DNA from: Flavobacteriales bacterium UBA1937
GTDB lineage: Bacteria; Bacteroidota; Bacteroidia; Flavobacteriales; Weeksellaceae
Reading direction: 5' to 3'
DNA length: 51,014 nt
Assembly: GCA_002337005.1 (NCBI GenBank)
Contig: DDFD01000110.1
Span: 1 to 51,014, forward strand
This document shows, one piece after another, positions 15,493 to 24,307 of this stretch (positions are counted from its first letter, which is position 1; each line of letters begins with the position of its first letter). The notes under the pieces are model-generated. The model was not told the origin of the DNA and made no database searches. It worked only from the letters and a program-made list of their open reading frames with translations. The translations under genes were made by a program, and so were the position numbers.

Positions 15493-16218
15493 ATGAGTCC
15501 TAATTTTATTCATACTTATGTGTCTGTTGATTGTGTAGTCTTTGGATTTGACCATGAAAATAGACTTAATATTTTATTAGTGAAAAGGCGTCTGGAAGAT
15601 GCTCCTAATGAAAAGCAAAGTAAATTGCCAGGAAGTTTAATTTTTAGTAACGAAGATGTGGATGTAGCAGCAGAGAGAGTGCTTTTTGAACTTACAGGGA
15701 TTAAGAAAATGGTTCTTAAACAATTTAAATGTTTTGCAGACCCATTACGAGCAAGCAATCCAGATGATATTATATGGATGAGTAAAGAGTATAAGCCTAA
15801 TATTGATAGGATTATTACAGTAGCTTATTTATCTCTTTGTAAAATAGACCACAAAATTAATAGTGTAAAATATGTAACGGTAGATTGGTGCCCTATTGAT
15901 AAAATACCATCACTGCCTTTTGATCATAATAAAATTATTAATGAATCATTGGTAGAGATTAGAAGATGGATAGAAACAGATTTTTCAATCGTTTTTGAAC
16001 TTCTTCCAAAAAAATTCACCATCAGGCAATTGTACCAATTATACAGTGCCATAAGTGAGAAGAAAATTGATAAGAAAAATTTTCACAAAAAAATCTCTTC
16101 ATTTAATTATATCATTCCATTAGATGAAATAGAATCAAACGTAGCGCACAGAGCTGCCAGATATTATAAGTTTGATAGTAAATTGTTTAAAAAAAGTAAT
16201 ACGAAGTTGTTAAAATAA
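15493..16218 (+). CDS. Nudix-type transcription regulator (NrtR/AraR-like) of xylose genes
   Basis: A 241-residue protein with an N-terminal Nudix-fold domain (about 8-150) and a C-terminal winged helix (about 174-205, FTIRQLYQLYSAISEKKIDK). The Nudix box region (47-70) reads AAERVLFELTG where an active enzyme would have REVxEExG, so the catalytic Glu set is largely missing and the domain is probably a ligand sensor. Relatives in Bacteroidota control arabinose or xylose use. It is the first gene before xylB, xylA and susCD, 13 bases ahead of xylB, so xylose or a xylose-derived compound is the likely effector. Confidence 0.82.
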   Translation: MSPNFIHTYVSVDCVVFGFDHENRLNILLVKRRLEDAPNEKQSKLPGSLIFSNEDVDVAAERVLFELTGIKKMVLKQFKCFADPLRASNPDDIIWMSKEYKPNIDRIITVAYLSLCKIDHKINSVKYVTVDWCPIDKIPSLPFDHNKIINESLVEIRRWIETDFSIVFELLPKKFTIRQLYQLYSAISEKKIDKKNFHKKISSFNYIIPLDEIESNVAHRAARYYKFDSKLFKKSNTKLLK

Positions 16219-16231
16219 ATTAAAGAATATT

Positions 16232-17716
16232 ATGTATTTGTTAGGTTATGACATAGGAAGTTCTTCAGTTAAAGTTTGTTTGATAGAAGCATCAAGCGGA
16301 AAGATTATTGCATCTGATTTTTCGCCTAAAAAGGAAATGAAGATTACAGCAGATCAGCCAGGGTGGGCAGAGCAAAATCCACTAGAATGGTGGATTAATC
16401 TAAAGCTTGCTAATGAATCTGTATTGCAAAAATCTGGAGTAAATGCTGAGGATATAAAAGGGATAGGAATTACTTGGCAAATGCACGGTCTTATTTTAGT
16501 AGATAAAGATCAAAATCTTTTAAGACCATCTATCATCTGGTGTGATAGCAGAGCAGTTCCTTATGGAGAAAAAGCTTTTGCAACAATTGGCGAGGAAAAA
16601 TGTTTATCACATTTATTAAATTCTCCAGGTAATTTTACGGCATCCAAATTAGCTTGGGTAAAAGAAAATGAACCAGAAATTTTTGAAAAGATAGATAAAA
16701 TAATGTTGCCAGGTGATTATATCGCAATGAAATTGTCTGGTGAAATAGGAATTACAATAGAAGGTTTATCTGAAGGTATTTTCTGGGATTTTAAAAATAA
16801 TTGTATTTCAGAAGATGTAATCGATTATTATGGTATCCCGAAAAGTTTCTTTCCAGAAATCGTACCCACATTTGGAATTCAAGCCACTGTTTCCGCTTCT
16901 GCAGCAGCCGAACTAGGTCTAAAAGAAGGAACTCCTATTTCTTACAGAGCAGGGGATCAACCTAATAATGCACTTTCTCTAAATGTTTTTAATCCGGGAG
17001 AGATTGCTTCTACCGCAGGTACATCTGGCGTGGTGTACGGTGTACTAGATACATTAGATTATGACAAACGCTCTAGAGTAAACACCTTTGCTCACGTAAA
17101 TTATACACCAGAACAAATAAGATTAGGTGTTTTGCTTTGTATCAATGGTACAGGAATTCTCAATTCTTGGTTAAAAAATAATTTTGCCACTTCATTGTCT
17201 TCTTATGGTGATATGAATGAATTGGCATCGCTTTCTCCTATTGGTTCTAAAGGATTAAGCATTATTCCTTTCGGAAATGGTGCCGAAAGAGTTTTAGAAA
17301 ACAAAGAAGTTAATTGTTCTATCCAAGGCATTAACTTTAATATACATACAAAAGGAGACGTGTTACGTGCGGCTCAAGAAGGAATAGTATTTTCTTACGA
17401 ATACGGAATGGATATTATGAGAAATATGGGAATGGACATTCAGGTAATTCGTGCAGGAGATGCCAATATGTTTTTAAGTTCTATTTTCCGTCAGACATTA
17501 TCCAGTGTTAGCAATGCTGTAATAGAACTTTATGATACAGATGGTGCTGCAGGTGCTGCTAGAGCTGCAGGTATGGGAGTAGGTTTTTATGCAGATTCTA
17601 AAGAAGCATTTTCGGCATTAGAAAAAATTGCGATTATAGAACCAGAGTTTGATAAAAAAGAACAGTATTTAGAAGCTTATGAGAGATGGAAAAGTCGTCT
17701 TAATCAACTAATGTAA
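16232..17716 (+). CDS. xylB: Xylulokinase
   Basis: A 494-residue FGGY-family kinase that phosphorylates D-xylulose to D-xylulose 5-phosphate for the pentose phosphate pathway. The N-terminal phosphate-binding motif GYDIGSSSVK (5-14) and the catalytic base Asp242 in RAGDQPNNA are present. The C-terminal ATPase half contains GAAGAARAAGMG. The length is typical. FGGY kinases share these motifs across sugars; position between a pentose-type regulator and xylA gives the substrate. Confidence 0.93.
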   Translation: MYLLGYDIGSSSVKVCLIEASSGKIIASDFSPKKEMKITADQPGWAEQNPLEWWINLKLANESVLQKSGVNAEDIKGIGITWQMHGLILVDKDQNLLRPSIIWCDSRAVPYGEKAFATIGEEKCLSHLLNSPGNFTASKLAWVKENEPEIFEKIDKIMLPGDYIAMKLSGEIGITIEGLSEGIFWDFKNNCISEDVIDYYGIPKSFFPEIVPTFGIQATVSASAAAELGLKEGTPISYRAGDQPNNALSLNVFNPGEIASTAGTSGVVYGVLDTLDYDKRSRVNTFAHVNYTPEQIRLGVLLCINGTGILNSWLKNNFATSLSSYGDMNELASLSPIGSKGLSIIPFGNGAERVLENKEVNCSIQGINFNIHTKGDVLRAAQEGIVFSYEYGMDIMRNMGMDIQVIRAGDANMFLSSIFRQTLSSVSNAVIELYDTDGAAGAARAAGMGVGFYADSKEAFSALEKIAIIEPEFDKKEQYLEAYERWKSRLNQLM

Positions 17717-17795
17717 TCCCCATTTATAATAAATTAAATATTAATTAACCTGCTATCAAAAATATAGTGGGGAAGAGATTCCTTATTCTGGAATT
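17717..17795 (+). other. Structured xylB-xylA intercistronic segment
   Basis: TCCCCA (17717-17722, immediately after the xylB stop) can pair with TGGGGA (17768-17773), and ATTCC (17778-17782) with GGAAT (17790-17794). No T run follows either stem. In a 121-base gap without a promoter these may separate xylA expression from xylB by processing or stabilisation. Confidence 0.35.
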
Positions 17796-17837
17796 AAACA
17801 AAAAAATAAAATATAATATATTAAATCTAAAAAAATT

Positions 17838-19166
17838 ATGAACGTTTTAAAAGGAACTAAAGAGTTTTTTCCTAGCGTAGAGGAAATAAAATTTGAAGGA
17901 AAAGCAAGTACCAATCCTTTGGCATTTAGGTATTATGAAGCAGACAGAGTAGTTATGGGAAAACCTATGAAAGATTGGTTGCGTTTTGCAATGGCATGGT
18001 GGCATACATTATGTGCAAACGGTAGTGATCCTTTCGGAGGAGCTACTATTCATCATCCTTGGGATATTGGTAGTGATGCTGTTTCCAGAGCAAAATATAA
18101 GTTAGATGCTGGTTTTGAATTTATGAATAAAATAGGTTTTGAATACTATTGTTTTCATGATGTAGATTTAGTAGAACCAGGCAATAGCTGGGTAGAATAT
18201 GAAAGTAATCTACAAACTGCTGTAGAATATGCAAAAGAAAAACAAGCAGAATCAGGTATTAAACTACTTTGGGGAACTGCCAATGTTTTCACCCACGAAA
18301 GATATATGAACGGAGCTTCTACCAACCCTAATTTTGATGTATTAGCTTGCGCTGGTACTCAAGTTAAAAATGCGATTGATGCTACCATAGCTCTAGGTGG
18401 AGAAAACTACGTATTCTGGGGAGGCAGAGAAGGTTATATGAGCTTACTAAATACCGATATGAAACGTGAGAAAGAACACCTTGCACGTTTTCTTACTATG
18501 GCAAGAGATTATGCTCGTCAACAAGGTTTCAAAGGAACTTTCCTAATAGAACCAAAACCTATGGAACCTACCAAACATCAGTATGATTATGATGCTGAGA
18601 CAGTAATAGGATTTTTAAGAAACTACGGTTTAGATAAAGATTTTAAATTAAATCTAGAAGTTAACCATGGTACATTAGCAGGGCATACTTTCGAACATGA
18701 ATTACAAGCTGCTGTGGATGCTGGCTTATTAGGAAGCATAGATGCTAACAGAGGAGACTACCAAAATGGTTGGGATACAGACCAATTCCCGATAGATTAT
18801 TATGACCTTGCTCAGGCTTGGCTAGTCATTTTACAAGGTGGAGGTTTAGGAACTGGAGGAGTAAATTTTGATGCAAAAATCAGAAGAAATTCTACTGACC
18901 CAGAAGATTTATTCATCGCACACGTATCTGGTATGGATGTATTTGCAAAAGGACTATTAGTAGCTGCAGATATCTTAGAAAAATCAGATTACAAAAAGTT
19001 GAGAACAGAAAGATATGCATCTTTTGATGCAGGAAACGGAAAAGCTTTCGAACAAGGTTTACTTACATTAGAAGATTTAAGAAAAATCGCTCACGAAGTA
19101 GGAGAACCACAAGCTAAGAGCGGAAAACAAGAATTGTTTGAAGCTATTGTAAATATGTATATCTAA
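17838..19166 (+). CDS. xylA: Xylose isomerase
   Basis: A 442-residue class II xylose isomerase converting D-xylose to D-xylulose in the cytoplasm. Catalytic His107 and Asp110 lie in FHDVDLVEPG. The metal-site segments LIEPKPMEPTKHQYDYD, LEVNHGTLAGH, SIDANRGD and the Lys/Asp cluster are intact, and WGGREGY is present. The length (about 440) and N-terminal extension are those of class II enzymes. It is followed closely by susC, so monosaccharide use and polysaccharide uptake appear to be transcribed together. Confidence 0.97.
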   Translation: MNVLKGTKEFFPSVEEIKFEGKASTNPLAFRYYEADRVVMGKPMKDWLRFAMAWWHTLCANGSDPFGGATIHHPWDIGSDAVSRAKYKLDAGFEFMNKIGFEYYCFHDVDLVEPGNSWVEYESNLQTAVEYAKEKQAESGIKLLWGTANVFTHERYMNGASTNPNFDVLACAGTQVKNAIDATIALGGENYVFWGGREGYMSLLNTDMKREKEHLARFLTMARDYARQQGFKGTFLIEPKPMEPTKHQYDYDAETVIGFLRNYGLDKDFKLNLEVNHGTLAGHTFEHELQAAVDAGLLGSIDANRGDYQNGWDTDQFPIDYYDLAQAWLVILQGGGLGTGGVNFDAKIRRNSTDPEDLFIAHVSGMDVFAKGLLVAADILEKSDYKKLRTERYASFDAGNGKAFEQGLLTLEDLRKIAHEVGEPQAKSGKQELFEAIVNMYI

Positions 19167-19227
19167 TTTATAATAGATTCAAATTAAAATAATCAATGAA
19201 ATTATTACCCATTAATGAATGTAAATT

Positions 19228-22110
19228 ATGAGAAACTTTGCTTTAACAAAGAATAAAGCTGCGATATTTTTCGCAATGACTTTATTACCTTCAGGCTTTA
19301 TGTATTCACAGGCCAAAAAAGATACTGTGAAACAGAAGAATATTGAAGAAGTTGTTTTGATTGGTTACGGCCAACAGAAAAAAGAAGCTGTAACAGGTTC
19401 TGTAGCATCTGTGAGTGGTAAGGCTTTAAAAGAAGTTCCTGCTGCTAACATTACTGATGCATTACAAGGGCGTGCCGCTGGTATTGATATTGGTAGAACA
19501 TCTACTAAACCTGGGGCGTCATTGCAAATACGTATTAGAGGTGCCAGATCTCTATCAGGAGATAATGATCCTTTAGTAGTACTAGACGGAATTCCATTTG
19601 CTGGTTCTATTGGTGATATTAGCCCGAATGATATTAAAAGTTTAGATATCTTAAAAGACGCTTCCGCTACAGCTATTTATGGTTCTAGAGGAGCTAATGG
19701 TGTTATCTTAGTAACTACAAATAGAGGTGCAAAAGGACAAAAAGCTAAGCTTTCTTATAATGGATTTACTGGTATCCAGACATTGTTTTCTGAATATCCA
19801 TTAATGGATGGACCAGAGTTTGTTAAACTACGTGCTATTGCTATTCCTACTGGAAGCACCTCTCCAATGTTTTCAAATGGTTCTGATGAATTTGATAATA
19901 TAAATACCAATTGGCAAAAATTATATTACAAACCAGCTATGATGACAAGTCATGATGTTGGCTTAACAGGAGGTAGCCAAGGAGGTAACTATAGCGTAGG
20001 TTTAGCATATTTTAAACAAGATGCTTTAATTCCGTTACAAAGTTATGAAAGACTATCTTTTAGAACATCAATTGATCAACAATTAGGAGAAAGATTTAAA
20101 ATGGGATTTACATCTAATAATAACTTTGCCACTACTAATGCTAATGGTATGAGTGCAGCTCCTATTTTAGGATATTCACCAATTATAGATCCTTATACTG
20201 CAGATGGAAACTTTAAAAGAGTAGTTTATAGCGCAATAGACCAAACTTGGATTTATACTAGAAAAGGAATTGAAAGTTTAGGAAATAAATATGTAGATAA
20301 GACTAGAGCTTTTAGTTCATATAACAATTTCTATGGTGAATTGAGTATTTTGAATGGATTGAAATATAAACTTAATGTTGGTTTAACTTATCGTACTTCT
20401 AATAGTGGTAATTACACTGGTGTAGGTGTGTTTTCTACTAATGATGCAGCTCCTTCATCTGCTGGTATTGGTAATAATCAAACTTACCAATGGGTATTAG
20501 AAAATTTATTAACCTACGATCGTACTTTTGGGAAACATAAAATTAATGCCACTGCATTATATTCTTCTGAACAAACTACTTTTAATAGCTCATACATAAG
20601 TGCAAAAAATATCCCGGCAGATTCTTTCCAATTTTACAATTTAGGTCAAGCTCCGCAAACAGATATTACCATTGACCCTAATAATCAAAATTATTTTAAA
20701 ACGGGTCTTATTTCTTGGATGGGGCGTGCAATGTATACTTTTGACAATAAATATATGTTAACTGCTACAGTCCGTTCAGATGCTTCGTCTAGACTAGCAC
20801 CAGGTAATAAATGGCATACTTATCCTGCGCTTTCATTAGGTTGGAATGTTACCAATGAATCATTTATGGATAACTTGAAATTTATAAATTTATTGAAGTT
20901 AAGAGCTGGTATTGGTCAGACATCTAACCAAGCAGTAACTCCTTATTCTACACTTGGTAGATTATCAGTAGTACCTTATAACTTTGGTAATAATGGTAAT
21001 AATTCTTACGCAGTTGGTAATTATGTAACTTTGTTACCAAATCCTAATCTTGGTTGGGAATATTCAAATACACAAAACTATGGAGTAGATTTTGGATTCT
21101 TTAATAACAGATTAACTGGTACTGTGGAGGTTTATAAAACCACTACAAAAGATATTTTATTATCTAAAAACCTTCCTTCTACGAGTGGTGTAAGTAGTGT
21201 AGTAGTAAATGCAGGAAAATCAGAAAATAAAGGGATAGAATTTACTTTGAATGGAGTAATTATCGAAAACAAAGACGGATTTACTTGGGAAGCTGGTGTA
21301 AATATTTATGCAAACAGAAACAAAATTTTAGCGTTAAATTCTGGTCAACTTAGAGATGAGGGTAATCAATGGTTTGTAGGACATAGCATGAACTCTATCT
21401 ATGACTTTCAATATATGGGATTATGGCAACAAGGTGACCCTTACCTAAATATCCTAGAGCCAGGAGGTAATGTAGGTATGATTAAAGTTCTTTATACTGG
21501 TGAATACAATGCAGATGGTAGTCCTAAAAGAGCTATTGGACCAGCAGATAGACAAATTATTGACACTGATCCTAAATTCCAAGGAGGATTTAATACTCGT
21601 TTAGCATACAAAAATTTTGATTTAAGCGTAGTAGGTGCATTCCAAAATGGTGGAGTATTAATCAGTACTATCTATGGTTCAGCAGGTTACCTTAATAGAT
21701 TAACAGGTAGAGGTAATAACGTAGATGTTGATTATTGGACACCAGATAATACCGATGCTAGATATCCAAAACCAGGAGGAATCCAAAGTGGTGATAATCC
21801 AAAATATGGCTCTACACTAGGATATTTTGACGCTTCTTATCTTAAAGTACGTACAATTACCTTAGGATATAATTTTGAAAAAGATTTATTAGATAATCTT
21901 AAATTAAGTGCAGCTAAGATTTATTTTACAGTTCAAAATCCTTTCGTAATGTTCTCTCCATATTACAAAGAAACAGGAATGGATCCAGAACCAAACTCAC
22001 GAGGTAATGAAAATCAGGCGGTTAACTCTTACCAAAGCCGTCAGTTGATTATTGGGACTAATAACCCAACTACAAGAAATTACTTAATGGGTATTAATTT
22101 AACTTTCTAA
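19228..22110 (+). CDS. SusC-like TonB-dependent outer-membrane transporter
   Basis: A 960-residue protein with a signal peptide (about 1-28, ending MYSQA), a TonB box region (IEEVVLIGYG, 39-48), a plug domain with the RIRGARSLSGDNDPLVVLDG segment and a long beta-barrel ending in NYLMGINLTF with the terminal Phe typical of outer-membrane barrels. Many SusC proteins carry a carboxypeptidase-regulatory-like N-terminal domain; this one goes directly from signal peptide to TonB box. It imports oligosaccharides with the SusD partner 13 bases downstream. Context predicts decorated xylo-oligosaccharides. Confidence 0.95.
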   Translation: MRNFALTKNKAAIFFAMTLLPSGFMYSQAKKDTVKQKNIEEVVLIGYGQQKKEAVTGSVASVSGKALKEVPAANITDALQGRAAGIDIGRTSTKPGASLQIRIRGARSLSGDNDPLVVLDGIPFAGSIGDISPNDIKSLDILKDASATAIYGSRGANGVILVTTNRGAKGQKAKLSYNGFTGIQTLFSEYPLMDGPEFVKLRAIAIPTGSTSPMFSNGSDEFDNINTNWQKLYYKPAMMTSHDVGLTGGSQGGNYSVGLAYFKQDALIPLQSYERLSFRTSIDQQLGERFKMGFTSNNNFATTNANGMSAAPILGYSPIIDPYTADGNFKRVVYSAIDQTWIYTRKGIESLGNKYVDKTRAFSSYNNFYGELSILNGLKYKLNVGLTYRTSNSGNYTGVGVFSTNDAAPSSAGIGNNQTYQWVLENLLTYDRTFGKHKINATALYSSEQTTFNSSYISAKNIPADSFQFYNLGQAPQTDITIDPNNQNYFKTGLISWMGRAMYTFDNKYMLTATVRSDASSRLAPGNKWHTYPALSLGWNVTNESFMDNLKFINLLKLRAGIGQTSNQAVTPYSTLGRLSVVPYNFGNNGNNSYAVGNYVTLLPNPNLGWEYSNTQNYGVDFGFFNNRLTGTVEVYKTTTKDILLSKNLPSTSGVSSVVVNAGKSENKGIEFTLNGVIIENKDGFTWEAGVNIYANRNKILALNSGQLRDEGNQWFVGHSMNSIYDFQYMGLWQQGDPYLNILEPGGNVGMIKVLYTGEYNADGSPKRAIGPADRQIIDTDPKFQGGFNTRLAYKNFDLSVVGAFQNGGVLISTIYGSAGYLNRLTGRGNNVDVDYWTPDNTDARYPKPGGIQSGDNPKYGSTLGYFDASYLKVRTITLGYNFEKDLLDNLKLSAAKIYFTVQNPFVMFSPYYKETGMDPEPNSRGNENQAVNSYQSRQLIIGTNNPTTRNYLMGINLTF

Positions 22111-22123
22111 AAAATTTAAAGTC

Positions 22124-24070
22124 ATGATAAAATTTAATAAAAAATTTATTATAGGGGCTATACTACTATCTTTATCTCTAGCTAGTTGTAATGAGATTCT
22201 AGATGAAGAGCCAAGACACATATATACTCCGAGTTCTTTCAATACTGAACAAGGGGTTAAACAAGGTGTAACTGCATTATACAGACATTTACGTTCGTTA
22301 TATGGTAATGGTTACTTTATGAGTAACTGTGTAAATGGTACAGACGAATCTACATTTGCACAAAGTGCCGATGGAAACTTCAAAGAAACTGATTTTTCTG
22401 GTAATGGTAATCTTACTCCTACCACATTTCCACCAAGCATGGTTTGGGGAAGCGTTTTTCCATACATCAATACTGCCAATGGAATCATTCAAAATGGTGC
22501 TTCTGTAGGAGTTGCAGAATCATTAATCTCAGAGGCAAGATTTTTTAGAGCATTTGATTATTTCTTGTTAGTACAAACTTATGGTGGTGTGCCATTAGAT
22601 TTAGGTTCTGGAGATTTAGCATTTAATACCTCTGCTTCTACTGTTTCTAAGAGAAATACAGTGCCAGAAGTTTATACAAAAGCCATTTTTCCTGATTTAA
22701 TAAAAGCAATAGATAATCTTCCTGCTTCACCTAGAGTTACTGGTGGAGTGACTAAAAATGTAGCACGTTTATTTTTAGCGAAAGCTTATCTTACTTATGG
22801 ATGGTGGTTACAAAATCCAAATAGTATTCCTACTTATCCAGATACACCAAGAACTGATTTAGATGGCAAAACTGCACAATGGTATTTCCAAAAAGCTTAT
22901 GACATTGCTATGGAAGGAATTAATAATCCTGGTCCATATGCTCTACAACCAACTTATTATGATGTAAATGTAGGTTCTAATGATAGAAATAATGAGTGTA
23001 TGTTATACGCAGATCATACCCAAGCAAGTGCTTATTATAACGAAAGTGACCCAGTTGGTTTTGGTTCTGGTTGGTCTCCTGATAACTTTGCAGCTTGGAT
23101 GCAAACTTGGAACTATACCAATATCAGAAGTAGTTCTTCTGCCACTACTTGGAATGCAATAAGTTCTGTTCAGCGTGCTGCTACACAGCCATTAGGAAGA
23201 CCTTGGACTCGTATGTGCCCTACTATTGGAGTTATCAAAAATACTTTTGCAGATAAAACTCTTGATTCTAGATATGATGGTACATTTGTAACTAAATATA
23301 GAGGAAACTGGGACAAAGCTGGTCTTAAAAATGCAGAACTTTATAATGCAAATAATTTACCAATTAAACCAAATGACGTAGTATTGTCATTCTTAGATGA
23401 TGATTCTCAGCTTTCAAGCATTACTTATCCTTCAGGAGCTGGTAAAAGTAATATTGGCGCTGGCGAAATGCCAGGTAGAGCAGATTTTGTAATTACTCCA
23501 AATGGAATTAGCAGAATTGTATATCCAGGTTTATGGAAAATTGGTACATATCGTACAGATGATCCTAACGGATTAGGATATCCAAACGCAGGTCTTACTC
23601 GTCCTTTTAATGTTGCCAAATTCTCAGAATTTTATTTTATAGCTGCTGAAGCTGCTGTAAAAGGAGCAACAGGTTCTATGAGCGCTAGAGATTTAATTAA
23701 TGTAATTAGAGCTAGAGCAGGTAAATGGAGATGGGATAACAACGGTAATGTTGCTAAAATTCAAGACAATAGCGCAGCTATGATTGCAGCTACACCAGCT
23801 ACAATTACTATTGATTATATTCTTGCTGAAAGATCACGTGAATATTACGGAGAATTCTATAGATGGTATGATTTAGTTCGTACTCAAAAATGGGCGGAAT
23901 ATTCATCAACTTATCAAATTTGTGATCCAAATTATGGAAGTCATACTCCAAAAACAGTTACGCGTAATATCCAACCATTCCATTATTTAAGACCAATTCC
24001 TCAAGGACAATTAGACTTAATGGAAATTACTGCAGAAGAAAAAGCAAAATTCCAAAACCCTGGATATTAA
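22124..24070 (+). CDS. SusD-like surface glycan-binding lipoprotein
   Basis: A 648-residue lipoprotein with lipobox LASC (Cys22) followed by NEILDEEP. Typical SusD features are the N-terminal EQGVKQGVTALYRHLR helix, ISEARFFRAFDYFLLVQTYGGVPL, and the C-terminal DYILAERSREYYGEFYRWYDLVRT and YLRPIPQGQLDL segments. It forms the lid of the SusC channel and binds the incoming glycan at the cell surface. No SusE/F-like surface protein follows; instead the message runs into a structured 3' region and a strong terminator. Confidence 0.95.
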   Translation: MIKFNKKFIIGAILLSLSLASCNEILDEEPRHIYTPSSFNTEQGVKQGVTALYRHLRSLYGNGYFMSNCVNGTDESTFAQSADGNFKETDFSGNGNLTPTTFPPSMVWGSVFPYINTANGIIQNGASVGVAESLISEARFFRAFDYFLLVQTYGGVPLDLGSGDLAFNTSASTVSKRNTVPEVYTKAIFPDLIKAIDNLPASPRVTGGVTKNVARLFLAKAYLTYGWWLQNPNSIPTYPDTPRTDLDGKTAQWYFQKAYDIAMEGINNPGPYALQPTYYDVNVGSNDRNNECMLYADHTQASAYYNESDPVGFGSGWSPDNFAAWMQTWNYTNIRSSSSATTWNAISSVQRAATQPLGRPWTRMCPTIGVIKNTFADKTLDSRYDGTFVTKYRGNWDKAGLKNAELYNANNLPIKPNDVVLSFLDDDSQLSSITYPSGAGKSNIGAGEMPGRADFVITPNGISRIVYPGLWKIGTYRTDDPNGLGYPNAGLTRPFNVAKFSEFYFIAAEAAVKGATGSMSARDLINVIRARAGKWRWDNNGNVAKIQDNSAAMIAATPATITIDYILAERSREYYGEFYRWYDLVRTQKWAEYSSTYQICDPNYGSHTPKTVTRNIQPFHYLRPIPQGQLDLMEITAEEKAKFQNPGY

Positions 24071-24090
24071 TCTAGATATTGGGATAAAAA

Positions 24091-24179
24091 TTATAGAATT
24101 TAAAATATACTTTAAGAAATCTTATAAGAATAAAAATATTAATTAAAGAATTTTCTTAATTCCTATTAGAATTCTATAA
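24091..24179 (+). other. Structured 3' region after susD
   Basis: TTATAGAATT (24091-24100) is perfectly complementary to AATTCTATAA (24170-24179). The enclosed 69 bases contain an inner near-palindrome around AAGAATTTTCTTAA. This could form an extended stem in the susD message ahead of the terminator and protect the susCD part from decay. Confidence 0.4.
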
Positions 24180-24232
24180 TTATAAGAAATGAAATTAGTT
24201 TCTTTCACATAAAATAGATATTTTAGGAGATT

Positions 24233-24265
24233 GGCTTCACAGGTTAATCTGTGAAGCCTTCTTTT
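24233..24265 (+). terminator. Strong intrinsic terminator between susCD and the glycoside hydrolase block
   Basis: GGCTTCACAG (24233-24242) and CTGTGAAGCC (24249-24258) form a perfect 10-bp GC-containing stem with loop GTTAAT, followed by TTCTTTT (24259-24265). It lies 43 bases before the GH95 start, and no promoter box is visible in between. It may therefore work as a partial terminator that lowers enzyme expression relative to SusCD. Confidence 0.85.
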
Positions 24266-24307
24266 AAAATAAAATCAATACAGAATACAATCCAAAAAAG
24301 GAATTTT

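Noticed and set aside
24251..24307. N-terminal extension of the GH95 frame from a GTG start
   Set aside because: The GTG lies within the terminator stem, and only the ATG at 24308 yields a normal signal peptide.
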